Shown: positions 28,785-35,882 of the stretch, piece by piece
Layout: each line of letters starts with the position of its first letter
Numbering within the stretch: the stretch's first letter is position 1
Origin: Methylomonas koyamae
GTDB lineage: Bacteria > Pseudomonadota > Gammaproteobacteria > Methylococcales > Methylomonadaceae
DNA: 64,000 nt
Assembly: GCF_001644025.1 (NCBI RefSeq)
Contig: NZ_LUUK01000155.1
Span: 23,702 to 87,701, forward strand
Reading direction: 5' to 3'
Translations under genes and position numbers: made by a program
The notes under the pieces: model-generated
What the model was told of the DNA's origin: nothing
Databases searched by the model: none
The model's input: the letters and a program-made list of their open reading frames with translations, nothing else

Positions 28785-29477
28785 ATGACCTCTACGCCGC
28801 GAATTCTGTTGCTGGGCATCGGCAACCTACTGTGGGCCGACGAAGGTTTCGGCGTTCGCGTCGTCGAACATCTGCAGAAATACTATCGATTCTCCGAGCA
28901 GGTCACGGTGCTGGACGGCGGCACTCAGGGCGTGTATTTGGTGGACCACGTGCAAAACGCCGACGTGCTGGTGGTGTTCGACGCGGTCGACTACGGCCTG
29001 CCGCCTGCGACCTTGAAAATTGTCGAGGACGCGGACGTCCCCAACTTTCTCGGCGCCAAGAAAATGAGCCTACACCAGACCGGCTTTCAAGAAGTATTAG
29101 CCATGGCCCAGATGTTGGGCGACTATCCGGAACGTCTGCTGCTGATCGGCGTGCAGCCGGAAGAGCTGGAAGACTACGGCGGCAGTTTGCGGCCGAGTGT
29201 GAAGGCGCGAATCCAGCCGGTGATCGACATTGCCCTTGCCTACCTGGCCGAGTTCGGCGTGGTCGCCGATCGCGTCGACGCGCCCAGGGATTTGGCCGAC
29301 CCCATCCTCGACATCCAGCGCTACGAACAAGAGCGCCCGGCACCCGAACAAGCCTGCCGACTCGGCGACGAACGCGTCGTGTTGTCGAATGCCTTCGAAG
29401 TGCGGCCGCCGCAAGCGTCCGAGCAACCGAGTTTACAAGTCGATGTCGACTATCGGGGGAAATACGGATGTGTATAG
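28785..29477 (+). CDS. hyaD: Hydrogenase maturation protease (HyaD/HupD family)
   Basis: A 230-residue endopeptidase that removes the C-terminal peptide of the large subunit once nickel is bound. The family core is visible: LLLGIGNLLWADEGFGVRVVE, with the nickel-sensing Glu; LVVFDAVDYG, with the Asp; and MSLHQTGFQEVLAMAQ, with the His. The ATG at 28785 follows the cytochrome stop by 2 nt; a longer open frame upstream is a shadow within the cytochrome gene. The last 45 residues (after AYLAEFG) are longer than the usual family length of about 195. Confidence 0.93.
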   Translation: MTSTPRILLLGIGNLLWADEGFGVRVVEHLQKYYRFSEQVTVLDGGTQGVYLVDHVQNADVLVVFDAVDYGLPPATLKIVEDADVPNFLGAKKMSLHQTGFQEVLAMAQMLGDYPERLLLIGVQPEELEDYGGSLRPSVKARIQPVIDIALAYLAEFGVVADRVDAPRDLADPILDIQRYEQERPAPEQACRLGDERVVLSNAFEVRPPQASEQPSLQVDVDYRGKYGCV

Positions 29478-29764
29478 GCATTCCGATGCAGATCGTCGAA
29501 TCGCGCGGCGAGACGGCGATCTGCGCTTATCGCGGTCAGCATAGTCAAATCGATATGATGCTGGTCGGCGAACAAGCGGCCGGCACTTGGCTGCTGGTGT
29601 TTCTGGACACCGCCCGCGAAGTGCTCAGTGCCGAGCGCGCCGCGCAAATCAACGACGCGCTGGAAGCGATGCGGCTGGCGATGGCCGGCCAAACCGATTT
29701 CGACCATTTATTCGCCGACCTGGTCGACCGCGAACCCGAACTGCCGGAGTTTTTACGAACATGA
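29468..29764 (+). CDS. hypC: HypC/HupF family hydrogenase chaperone
   Basis: A 98-residue protein with the invariant MCIGIPMQIVE start; Cys2 carries the Fe(CN)2CO group in this family. Further markers are SQIDMMLVGEQAAGTWLLVFLDTAREVLS and a Glu-rich end. It overlaps the end of the protease gene by 10 nt and its stop overlaps the next start as ATGA. Length and position match HupF, the HypC paralogue dedicated to uptake hydrogenases in aerobic conditions, so it could equally be named hupF. Confidence 0.92.
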   Translation: MCIGIPMQIVESRGETAICAYRGQHSQIDMMLVGEQAAGTWLLVFLDTAREVLSAERAAQINDALEAMRLAMAGQTDFDHLFADLVDREPELPEFLRT

Positions 29765-30183
29765 GTACGCCCTTGCTGGAACAGCTGCAAACCCGCCACG
29801 GCCTGCCGCTGTTGGATGCGGAGAGTTACGACTTATTCGTACACGGTCATGACACGGTTGTGTTGTTCTTTGCCAACGATCCGCTGATGTTTCCGGAAAG
29901 TCATGACGTGGCAGTGATTTTGCCGGAACTGTTAAAAGCCTTTGCCGATCGTTTGCACGGCGCGCTGATCGACAAATCCATCGAGCGCGAATTGCAAGCC
30001 AGATTTCGGTTTACCAGTTGGCCTTCCCTGGTATTTTTGCGCGGTGGCGAATATTTGGGCGTCATTACCGGGATTAAGGATTGGGCGGAATACGGGCAGG
30101 AATTTTCCAGGATTTTGACGAGTGAAGCGGGGCAACCGCCGCAGTTTGATTTTGGGACGGTTTGCGGTGTCGGACACGCTTAG
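29761..30183 (+). CDS. hyaE: HyaE/HupG-like hydrogenase accessory protein
   Basis: A 140-residue thioredoxin-fold protein lacking the CxxC motif. It shows LLEQLQTRHGLPLLDAESYDLFV, DTVVLFFANDPLMFPESHDVAVILPELLKAF and FRFTSWPSLVFLRGGEYLGVITGIKDW. This matches HyaE/HupG, a chaperone that binds the Tat signal of the hydrogenase small subunit. The gene is translationally coupled to hypC (ATGA). It is the last hydrogenase gene; hyaF/hupH and the remaining accessory genes expected next are absent. Confidence 0.87.
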   Translation: MSTPLLEQLQTRHGLPLLDAESYDLFVHGHDTVVLFFANDPLMFPESHDVAVILPELLKAFADRLHGALIDKSIERELQARFRFTSWPSLVFLRGGEYLGVITGIKDWAEYGQEFSRILTSEAGQPPQFDFGTVCGVGHA

Positions 30184-30389
30184 TTCTCGATAGCGCCGGG
30201 GTTGGAAATCGCATCCTTTGTTTGAACAGGATATCCGGAATTTAAAGTGAAATCCCAGCCGGGATCAAGGCGACCAACTTGAGGATTGGCAAGCCATCGT
30301 GATACGCCTGATGCGTCGTTGCAAACCGGAATGCGCTCGGTGAAGATTGTCCGAATCAAAATAAGGCACGGACCTCGCGGACGAGATCG

Positions 30390-30590
30390 TTAGCTTGCCG
30401 GTAAACCGGCTCCTATCCGACTCTCGTGCCTGTTACCGATCACTAGTTCCGGCCACTTTCCTAACCACCATCCCTTTACCGCCGGTGAAGCCGTCAGGGC
30501 CTCCGGAACCGCCGCGATACTGTCCCAAATCAGTTCCACGAGTTGAATACGTTCCTGGATCGGTAGTTCGAGAATATCGGAAATGGAAAT
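30390..30590 (-). pseudogene. Addiction-module antitoxin remnant
   Basis: The minus-strand frame reads ISISDILELPIQERIQLVEL then IWDSIAAVPEAL, which closely matches the N-terminal half of small addiction-module antitoxins (PF09720 type). There is no ATG, GTG or TTG before it in frame; only ATT/ATA codons stand where the start should be, and a stop occurs just upstream. After PEALTASPA the sequence diverges from the family, suggesting a frameshift. No toxin partner is recognised next to it. Confidence 0.5.
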
Positions 30591-30613
30591 GTTGTTTATA
30601 CGAACTTAGTCCC

Positions 30614-30892
30614 TAATAGGTTGTTGAAAAAAGAAACTCAGTGGAAAAAGTCTTCCAAAATTCTCCAATTTGTCGCTAAGGAACCTCTGATTAATTCAGT
30701 TTTTCAAAACATTTAAAAACATAAGCCGTTGATTTAATTAGTTATATAATTCTAGGTTGCGAATTAATCAGAGGTTCCCTAAATGCTATTTGGCTGCAAC
30801 TAAAAATCAATGACTTACAAAACTTTATTTTGCGGAAAATGAGTTTTTGGGTACAAAAGTGGAGTAGATTTTTAAATTTCAATAGCCTGTTA
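30614..30892. mobile_element. Degenerate inverted-repeat element enclosing the MITE
   Basis: Left end TAATAGGTTGTTGAAA (30614-30629) matches the reverse complement of the right end (30877-30892) at 13 of 16 positions. The TAGGTTGTTGAAA-type end is common for bacterial IS elements. No transposase remains and no target duplication is visible. Without the inserted MITE and its duplication the element would be about 176 bp. Confidence 0.45.
30680..30778. mobile_element. 99-bp MITE with 18-bp perfect inverted repeats and CTAA target duplication
   Basis: GGAACCTCTGATTAATTC (30680-30697) is perfectly repeated in inverse orientation at 30761-30778. The element is flanked directly by CTAA on both sides (30676-30679 and 30779-30782). 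A 4-bp YTAR duplication is typical of IS5-group transposition. The interior is AT-rich and has no coding capacity, so it must have been moved by a transposase from elsewhere. Confidence 0.85.
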
Positions 30893-30955
30893 ATATGAGA
30901 TTGTCGATCTCTAGTACGCCCGTTATTGTCAGGCAATACTATATCTAAATTTTAT

Positions 30956-32014
30956 TCAATTATCACATTTAGTTGTTATTAACAACCCAGATATAATTTC
31001 AACTGTTTTATTTATGGCCTCATCGGGATCCTCTTCCAAACACAATTCGGACAAAAACCTGACCCCTTCCAAATAATTACTAGCCGTTGAATTTAAATTC
31101 AAACGAACTATCGGTATTAAGTTAGAGCATCTCCTAAGGGACTCTAAGTATTCACGCTCAATCAGTTTACCATCCATTAATACTACAGCCGCACTAAACG
31201 GAAAAACACCATACTTCAACACTGCTATCTGTGGTTGAATATTTTTCTGTATAAAACGATCCTGGAGCTGCATAGCTAAACTAACGTGGTTTTGATCGGA
31301 CAATTGATAACTCGCGATCAAAACATGATGCCCTGAAAATCTTTTCCTATTTATCGATTCTGGCGTTAAAGATTCACTTGGAAATAAAACCAATCCAAAC
31401 TTTTTACCTAACGGAGTCATTTCATTAAGCTGATTATTAACGAATCCCAACGAAATCAATCTTTCAATGGTAATCCGACGAAACGGATCATTTGTCGTGA
31501 GAATCTGCTTCACTTGATGAGCTGTACCAGTTACGCAACCTGAATGAGGCATCATGACATATTCGCTATTAATATAAATCTCTCTTAAAAAACTTAATTC
31601 CGCAAAAGTCAACTCCTTACATGACTTGATAAAATACCTTCTGATTTCCGGACTGAAGTCACCTTCGATTAACCCCTTCATTAACTCCGAATATATTAAT
31701 ACCTTCTCATTCTCTATATCTTGCATACAAGACGACAAGACGGCATAGTAGTCATCCATATCAAACTTCTTTTCCAAAAAAACTTTTAACTCTTCATCAC
31801 TTGCTCGACCACTGATTAAGTGCTCACAAAAATCTTCCATCCGATCATTAGTCCGATCAGAAATATAATTTCGGGTATGCAATATTAGCGCTTTACTTGC
31901 GTCATAAAGCAAGCCACCGAACGGAATAACCGAACTCAGCCCTTCTTTCGCTAAAAGCTCAGCAATTGTTGTGGCGGTTTTTTTTGATCTATCAAGACTT
32001 TTATCGGGCATCAA
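30956..32014 (-). CDS. AT-rich orphan hypothetical protein
   Basis: A 352-residue protein, much richer in A/T than all neighbours, which points to horizontal acquisition. N-terminal half: a short basic start, a hydrophobic/glycine segment (LSSVIPFGGLLYDASKAL), then helices (MEDFCEHLISGRASDEELKVFLEKK, YSELMKGLIEGD). Residues about 135-215 resemble a winged-helix-like part (ELTFAELSFLREIY ... RLISLGFVNNQLNEMTPLGKKF). The C-terminal part (about 225-345) alternates beta strands and helices (HHVLIASYQLS, PQIAVLKYG, LIPIVRLNLN). No catalytic motif is recognised. It is a lone gene next to mobile-element debris, so a defence or immunity role is possible but unproven. Confidence 0.8.
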   Translation of the reverse strand: MMPDKSLDRSKKTATTIAELLAKEGLSSVIPFGGLLYDASKALILHTRNYISDRTNDRMEDFCEHLISGRASDEELKVFLEKKFDMDDYYAVLSSCMQDIENEKVLIYSELMKGLIEGDFSPEIRRYFIKSCKELTFAELSFLREIYINSEYVMMPHSGCVTGTAHQVKQILTTNDPFRRITIERLISLGFVNNQLNEMTPLGKKFGLVLFPSESLTPESINRKRFSGHHVLIASYQLSDQNHVSLAMQLQDRFIQKNIQPQIAVLKYGVFPFSAAVVLMDGKLIEREYLESLRRCSNLIPIVRLNLNSTASNYLEGVRFLSELCLEEDPDEAINKTVEIISGLLITTKCDN

Positions 32015-32071
32015 TATACTTTATTGTTATTTACGAAAAACTACATTCTTCGTGTCGAAAACGATGAAAGC

Positions 32072-32878
32072 TCATTCTCCGCCACCCTTCCTAACCATCA
32101 TCCCCTTACTCGGGTTATAGCCCAAGATCGCTGCACCGATAAACAACAAAAACGCGGCGGTGGTAAAGACCAGCGCTAATTGGTTGAACTGCTCATACAG
32201 CGCGAAGCGGATCAGTTCGACGGCTTGCGAGAACGGGTTGTACTCGGCCAGGGTCGCCAGTAACGGACTGGATTCCTTGATCTTCCACAACGGATACAAC
32301 GCGGTGGACATGAAGAACAGCGGGAAAATCACGAAATTCATCACCCCGGCGAAGTTTTCCAGTTGCTTGATGAACGACGACAGCAGCAAGCCCAACGCGC
32401 CCAGCATCATGCCGCCCAACACCAGCGCCGGCAGTATCCACAAATAGCCCGGCAGCGGCGCCTGAATGTCGTACAGCCAGGCGATGCCGAGGAAGGCATA
32501 GCACTGCAACACGCCGACCGCGGTGCCGGCGATCAATTTGCTGCACAGCAAGAACCAGCGCGGCAGCGGGCAGACCATCAACATGCGCATACTGCCCATC
32601 TCGCGGTCGTAGACCATCGACAGCGAGCTTTGCATGCCGTTGAACAGCAAGATCATGCCCAGCAGGCCGGGGGTAATGTAGACCTCATACAAAATATAGG
32701 TTTCGTAAGGCGGACTGATCGCGATGCCCAACGCGGCGCGGAAGCCGGCGGCGAACACGAACAGCCACACCAAGGGTCGTACCAGCGCCGAGACGAAACG
32801 CTCGCGCTGATGCAGAAAACGCAGCAGTTCGCGGCCGACGATGCCGGCGGTGGCCCGCCAGTAATGCACTATTCTCAT
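32072..32878 (-). CDS. ABC transporter permease, PQQ-alcohol-oxidation associated
   Basis: A 268-residue ABC-2 type permease with six predicted membrane helices, among them FVSALVRPLVWLFVFAAGF, LGMILLFNGMQSSLSMVYDREMGSMRMLM, LVLGGMMLGALGLLLSSF and VMNFVIFPLFFMSTALYPLW. Its start overlaps the ATPase gene stop (ATGA), so the two are one unit. Together with the beta-propeller gene upstream it forms the cassette commonly found with PQQ-dependent alcohol dehydrogenase systems. The exported substrate is not known. Confidence 0.9.
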   Translation of the reverse strand: MRIVHYWRATAGIVGRELLRFLHQRERFVSALVRPLVWLFVFAAGFRAALGIAISPPYETYILYEVYITPGLLGMILLFNGMQSSLSMVYDREMGSMRMLMVCPLPRWFLLCSKLIAGTAVGVLQCYAFLGIAWLYDIQAPLPGYLWILPALVLGGMMLGALGLLLSSFIKQLENFAGVMNFVIFPLFFMSTALYPLWKIKESSPLLATLAEYNPFSQAVELIRFALYEQFNQLALVFTTAAFLLFIGAAILGYNPSKGMMVRKGGGE

Positions 32879-33618
32879 GCCGTCCCTCCTTTATCGGATT
32901 GGGTAAGCTTCTGAAACACCTGACCGGGATCGGCCCAGCCGGTGTTTTTCAATATCTCGGCAAGCCTGCCATTGGCCTTGATCTGGCCTTTGTGCAAGAC
33001 CACCAAGCTGTCGTCGGCATCGATTTCGTCGATCAAGTGCGTCGCCCACAACACCGCCAGATTTTGCTGTTTGACCAAGTCGTGCACATGTTTGACGATG
33101 GCCTGCCGGCTGGGCACGTCCAGACCGACGGTCGGTTCGTCCAGCAACAGCAAGCTGGGTTTGTGCAACAAGGCTCGGGCGATCTCGACCCGGCGCTTGT
33201 GGCCGCCGTTCAGTTGCCTAACCTTTTCGCCGCGCCGTTCATACATAGCCAAACGCTCCAGCTCTTCCTGGATCCGTTTGTCGGCCTGCTTTTTACCGAT
33301 GCCGTGCAGCGCGGCGTGGTAGCGCAGGTTTTGGGTCACCGATAAATCCGGGTCCAGCGTGGTCTGTTGAAACACCACGCCCAGTTTGGCCAAGGCTTGC
33401 AGGCTTTGCTGCTTGACGTCGAAACCGCACAGCGCGATACGTCCCTCCCTGGCGTCGTAAAGCCGAGTGATCAACGCGAACAGCGTGCTTTTACCGGCGC
33501 CGTTGGGTCCGAGCAAAATCGTGCATTCGCCCGGCTCAACCTGAAACGCCACATTATCCAGCGCCTTCTTGGCGCCGTAGGCAAAGCTCAGGCCGTCGAT
33601 TTGCAGCGCGGCGCTCAT
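32875..33618 (-). CDS. ABC transporter ATP-binding protein, PQQ-alcohol-oxidation associated
   Basis: A 247-residue ATPase with Walker A (LLGPNGAGKST, about 36-46), signature region altered to RQLNGGHKRRVEIARAL, Walker B (LLLLDEPTVGLD) and the His switch (LWATHLIDE). The signature has LNGGH in place of the canonical LSGGQ, a pattern seen in this subfamily. It overlaps both neighbours by 4 nt. It powers the downstream permease. Confidence 0.93.
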   Translation of the reverse strand: MSAALQIDGLSFAYGAKKALDNVAFQVEPGECTILLGPNGAGKSTLFALITRLYDAREGRIALCGFDVKQQSLQALAKLGVVFQQTTLDPDLSVTQNLRYHAALHGIGKKQADKRIQEELERLAMYERRGEKVRQLNGGHKRRVEIARALLHKPSLLLLDEPTVGLDVPSRQAIVKHVHDLVKQQNLAVLWATHLIDEIDADDSLVVLHKGQIKANGRLAEILKNTGWADPGQVFQKLTQSDKGGTA

Positions 33619-34580
33619 GGCTTGACCGCCACACCCCAGGGATAACGGCCGACCGCGATCGACTTAGTCACCTTATGGTTTTCCAAATCGATGATCGAGA
33701 TGTCGTTGCTGACGCCGTTGGTGGTGTACAAGCGCTTTTGATCCGGCGAGAAGGCCAGATTCCAAACCCGCTGACCGACCAGCAGATATTTCTCCACTTT
33801 GTAATTTTGAGCATCGATGACCGCGACCCGGTTGGCCGGCCCCATCGCCACATAGCCGTAGCGGCGCTGCTTGTCGATGGCGATGCCGACCGGTTGCACC
33901 AAATCGCTACTCAAGCCCGGCACCTCCAATTTAATGTTCTGGGCAATCTGCTTGGTCGCGGTATCGATGATGGTCAGCGTGCCGGCCATTTCCGAGGTCG
34001 CCCACAGTTGCTGGCTGTCGTCGGTGAACGTTACCGCGCGCGGCCTGGCATCCACCAAGGTGTTGTCCTGGATTTGCCGGTTGGCGGTATCGATCCAGTG
34101 CAGCATGTTGGTGGTTTCCGAGGCGCTGATCGTCCATTGGTTGTTCGGACTGACCGCGATACCCTCCGGCTCGACGCCGACCTTGATCTTGGCTACCGCC
34201 TTCTTGCTGGCGATGTCGATGACGGTGACTTCGGCGTCGTCCTCGTTGGACACATACATCAGCTTATCGTCCGGACTCAGCGCGAAGGTTTCCGGGTCTT
34301 CGCCGGACGGCAATTTGCCGATTTCCTTCAAGGTAGTGCTGTCCAGCATCCGGATCGTGTTGTCGTCGCTGGTAGCGACGAACAAGGTCTTGGCGTCGTG
34401 GCTGATCGCGATGCCCCGCGGCCGTTGGCCGACCTTGACGGTTTTCAACAATTTGCCTTCGGCCGGATCGACGACGGCGATGGCATTGTCCTTTTCCAGC
34501 GTGACGAACACGGTTTCCGCCTGGACGTTGGCGACGAACAGCACGGCAAATGCCGCGCCGGCGAATTTAATCGATGGCAT
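33615..34580 (-). CDS. PQQ-associated periplasmic beta-propeller (YVTN) protein
   Basis: A 321-residue secreted protein. The ATG at 34578-34580 has an AAGGAAT site and starts a signal peptide (IKFAGAAFAVLFVANVQA); the longer open frame upstream is not signal-like. Seven YVTN/NHL-type blades follow, with repeats such as VFVTLEKDNAIAVVDPAEGKLLKTVKVGQRPRGIAIS, LFVATSDDNTIRMLDS, LMYVSNEDDAEVTVIDIASKKAVA and LYTTNGVSNDISIIDLENHKVTKSIAVG. This matches the beta-propeller family tied to PQQ-dependent catabolism. It is coupled to the ABC genes (ATGA). Confidence 0.92.
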   Translation of the reverse strand: MPSIKFAGAAFAVLFVANVQAETVFVTLEKDNAIAVVDPAEGKLLKTVKVGQRPRGIAISHDAKTLFVATSDDNTIRMLDSTTLKEIGKLPSGEDPETFALSPDDKLMYVSNEDDAEVTVIDIASKKAVAKIKVGVEPEGIAVSPNNQWTISASETTNMLHWIDTANRQIQDNTLVDARPRAVTFTDDSQQLWATSEMAGTLTIIDTATKQIAQNIKLEVPGLSSDLVQPVGIAIDKQRRYGYVAMGPANRVAVIDAQNYKVEKYLLVGQRVWNLAFSPDQKRLYTTNGVSNDISIIDLENHKVTKSIAVGRYPWGVAVKP

Positions 34581-34941
34581 CGGTAATTCCTTGAAATGAG
34601 CTTGAAGAATCGGGCTCAGTGGCGGTATTGGGCATCGGGCGCGCAACGTCGAACCAACGCCGGCCAGCCACCTCGCGGCTGGGAAGTTTAACCCGAAGCC
34701 GTCGGGATTACATCCCGAGAACAACAAAGCGCCTTGGCATGTAAGCGAGTCAACGGTGGACAACTTGATGACGCGACCCACGGCTGTTCCGGCTTAGCGA
34801 TTTCGGTTGACCGGGCGGCGGGCACAAAAAACCGGCGAGCCGACGACGCTAGCAAGTACAATATTCGCAAGCCGCCGCTCGCCGCCGCTTTATCCTAACC
34901 GACCGGCGCCTGCCGGCATCAGCCACTGTCCCGACGCTCCC
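34581..34941. other. Divergent intergenic region, 361 bp
   Basis: It lies between the beta-propeller operon (minus) and the AlbA-type gene (plus), so promoters for both must be here. A TACAAT hexamer at 34857-34862 could be the -10 of the plus-strand gene. No gene or repeat is apparent. Confidence 0.5.
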
Positions 34942-35769
34942 GTGAAACGCTTCCTGCTCCAACTTCTGTATATCTGGAAACAAAAACTGAAAATCTATTT
35001 CCTGGCCGGCTGGATCGGCGCGGGCATGGGCATCTTTTTGTTGGCGCCCAGTTACGATTACATCAGTTCGCGCGAGCGCAACGCCGATCCGCTGTCGTCG
35101 ATCGAATTCGTGCTGGGCCAATTCGGCGAAGTAATGACCGGCCAGATCAATCAAAACAATCTGATTCTGTTCTACGCCGAAATCGGCGCGATCCTGGGTC
35201 TGTTATCGTTGGGCTTTTATCAAATGCTGCATAGACGGCTGGTGGACCTGGACGCGCTGAAAGCCGAGTTGGAGAAAGACTTGCCGACCATCATCCGCCA
35301 GGGCGAAGGGCCGTTGCTGGAGTTTAAGTCGTCGCTGCGCTGGGACTTGCAGGAACAGCGGGTCAATAAAGCGTTGGAAGGCGTGATTCTGAAAACCCTG
35401 GCGGGTTTCTTCAACAGCGCGGTCGGCGGTACCTTGCTGATCGGCGTGGCCGACAATGGCGAGATTCTCGGTTTGGCCGAGGACTTCCAGACCTTGAAAA
35501 AGCCGGATCAAGACGGATTTGAGCAAACCCTGATGACGGCGGTCTCGACCAACCTGGGCGCAGACCTGTGTCCGTTGATCCATGTGCTGTTTCATAAACT
35601 GGCCGACCGCGACGTGTGCCGGGTCATCGTCTCGCCGGCCAGCCGCCCGGTGTTTTTAACCCAAGCCGGTACGCCGAAATTGTTCGTCCGCACCGGCGGC
35701 GCCACCCGCGACCTTAACATACAGGAAGCCTTGGAATACGTTGCCGGACGCTGGAAAAGTCAGCGCTGA
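34942..35769 (+). CDS. Membrane protein with AlbA_2 (Schlafen-like) domain
   Basis: A 275-residue protein from a GTG start at 34942, chosen because the sequence before it is low-complexity and not membrane-like; the start is not certain. Two membrane helices (about 17-36, YFLAGWIGAGMGIFLLAP, and 73-93, ILFYAEIGAILGLLSLGFY) precede a coil and an AlbA_2 domain (about 118-245) with EFKSSLRWD, FFNSAVGGTLLIGVADNGEILGL and the later FVRTGGATRDL. AlbA_2 domains bind nucleic acid and ATP and usually occur in soluble regulators; a membrane-anchored form is less common. It stands alone upstream of argA. Confidence 0.8.
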   Translation: MKRFLLQLLYIWKQKLKIYFLAGWIGAGMGIFLLAPSYDYISSRERNADPLSSIEFVLGQFGEVMTGQINQNNLILFYAEIGAILGLLSLGFYQMLHRRLVDLDALKAELEKDLPTIIRQGEGPLLEFKSSLRWDLQEQRVNKALEGVILKTLAGFFNSAVGGTLLIGVADNGEILGLAEDFQTLKKPDQDGFEQTLMTAVSTNLGADLCPLIHVLFHKLADRDVCRVIVSPASRPVFLTQAGTPKLFVRTGGATRDLNIQEALEYVAGRWKSQR

Positions 35770-35781
35770 CACTGTGTCGAA

Positions 35782-35803
35782 TCGCGGCTAAAGCCGCTCC
35801 CAC
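35782..35803. repeat. Dispersed 22-bp repeat, copy 1
   Basis: TCGCGGCTAAAGCCGCTCCC followed by AC is identical to 45521-45542. The core GCGGCTAAAGCCGC is self-complementary (GCGGCT/AGCCGC) and can form a hairpin. It looks like a genome-wide REP-type element. Confidence 0.75.
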
Positions 35804-35882
35804 AAAGCTAGGACCGTCGCGTGCGCCATTTCCGCGCCGGCCGAGTTACACTATCCGACCAAATACGTTCTAAGATCCAGCC

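Larger units (their letters stand above)
30184..30955. other. Gene-poor patch with antitoxin remnant and nested inverted-repeat elements
   Basis: This 770-bp stretch changes from GC-rich to AT-rich near 30600. It contains an antitoxin gene remnant (30390-30590), a 99-bp MITE (30680-30778) and a surrounding older inverted-repeat element (30614-30892), all listed separately. I see no intact gene; 30184-30389 holds nothing I can identify. Confidence 0.7.

Noticed and set aside
30395..30616. 73-codon plus-strand frame
   Set aside because: The opposite strand carries the antitoxin similarity; the plus frame has no family features.
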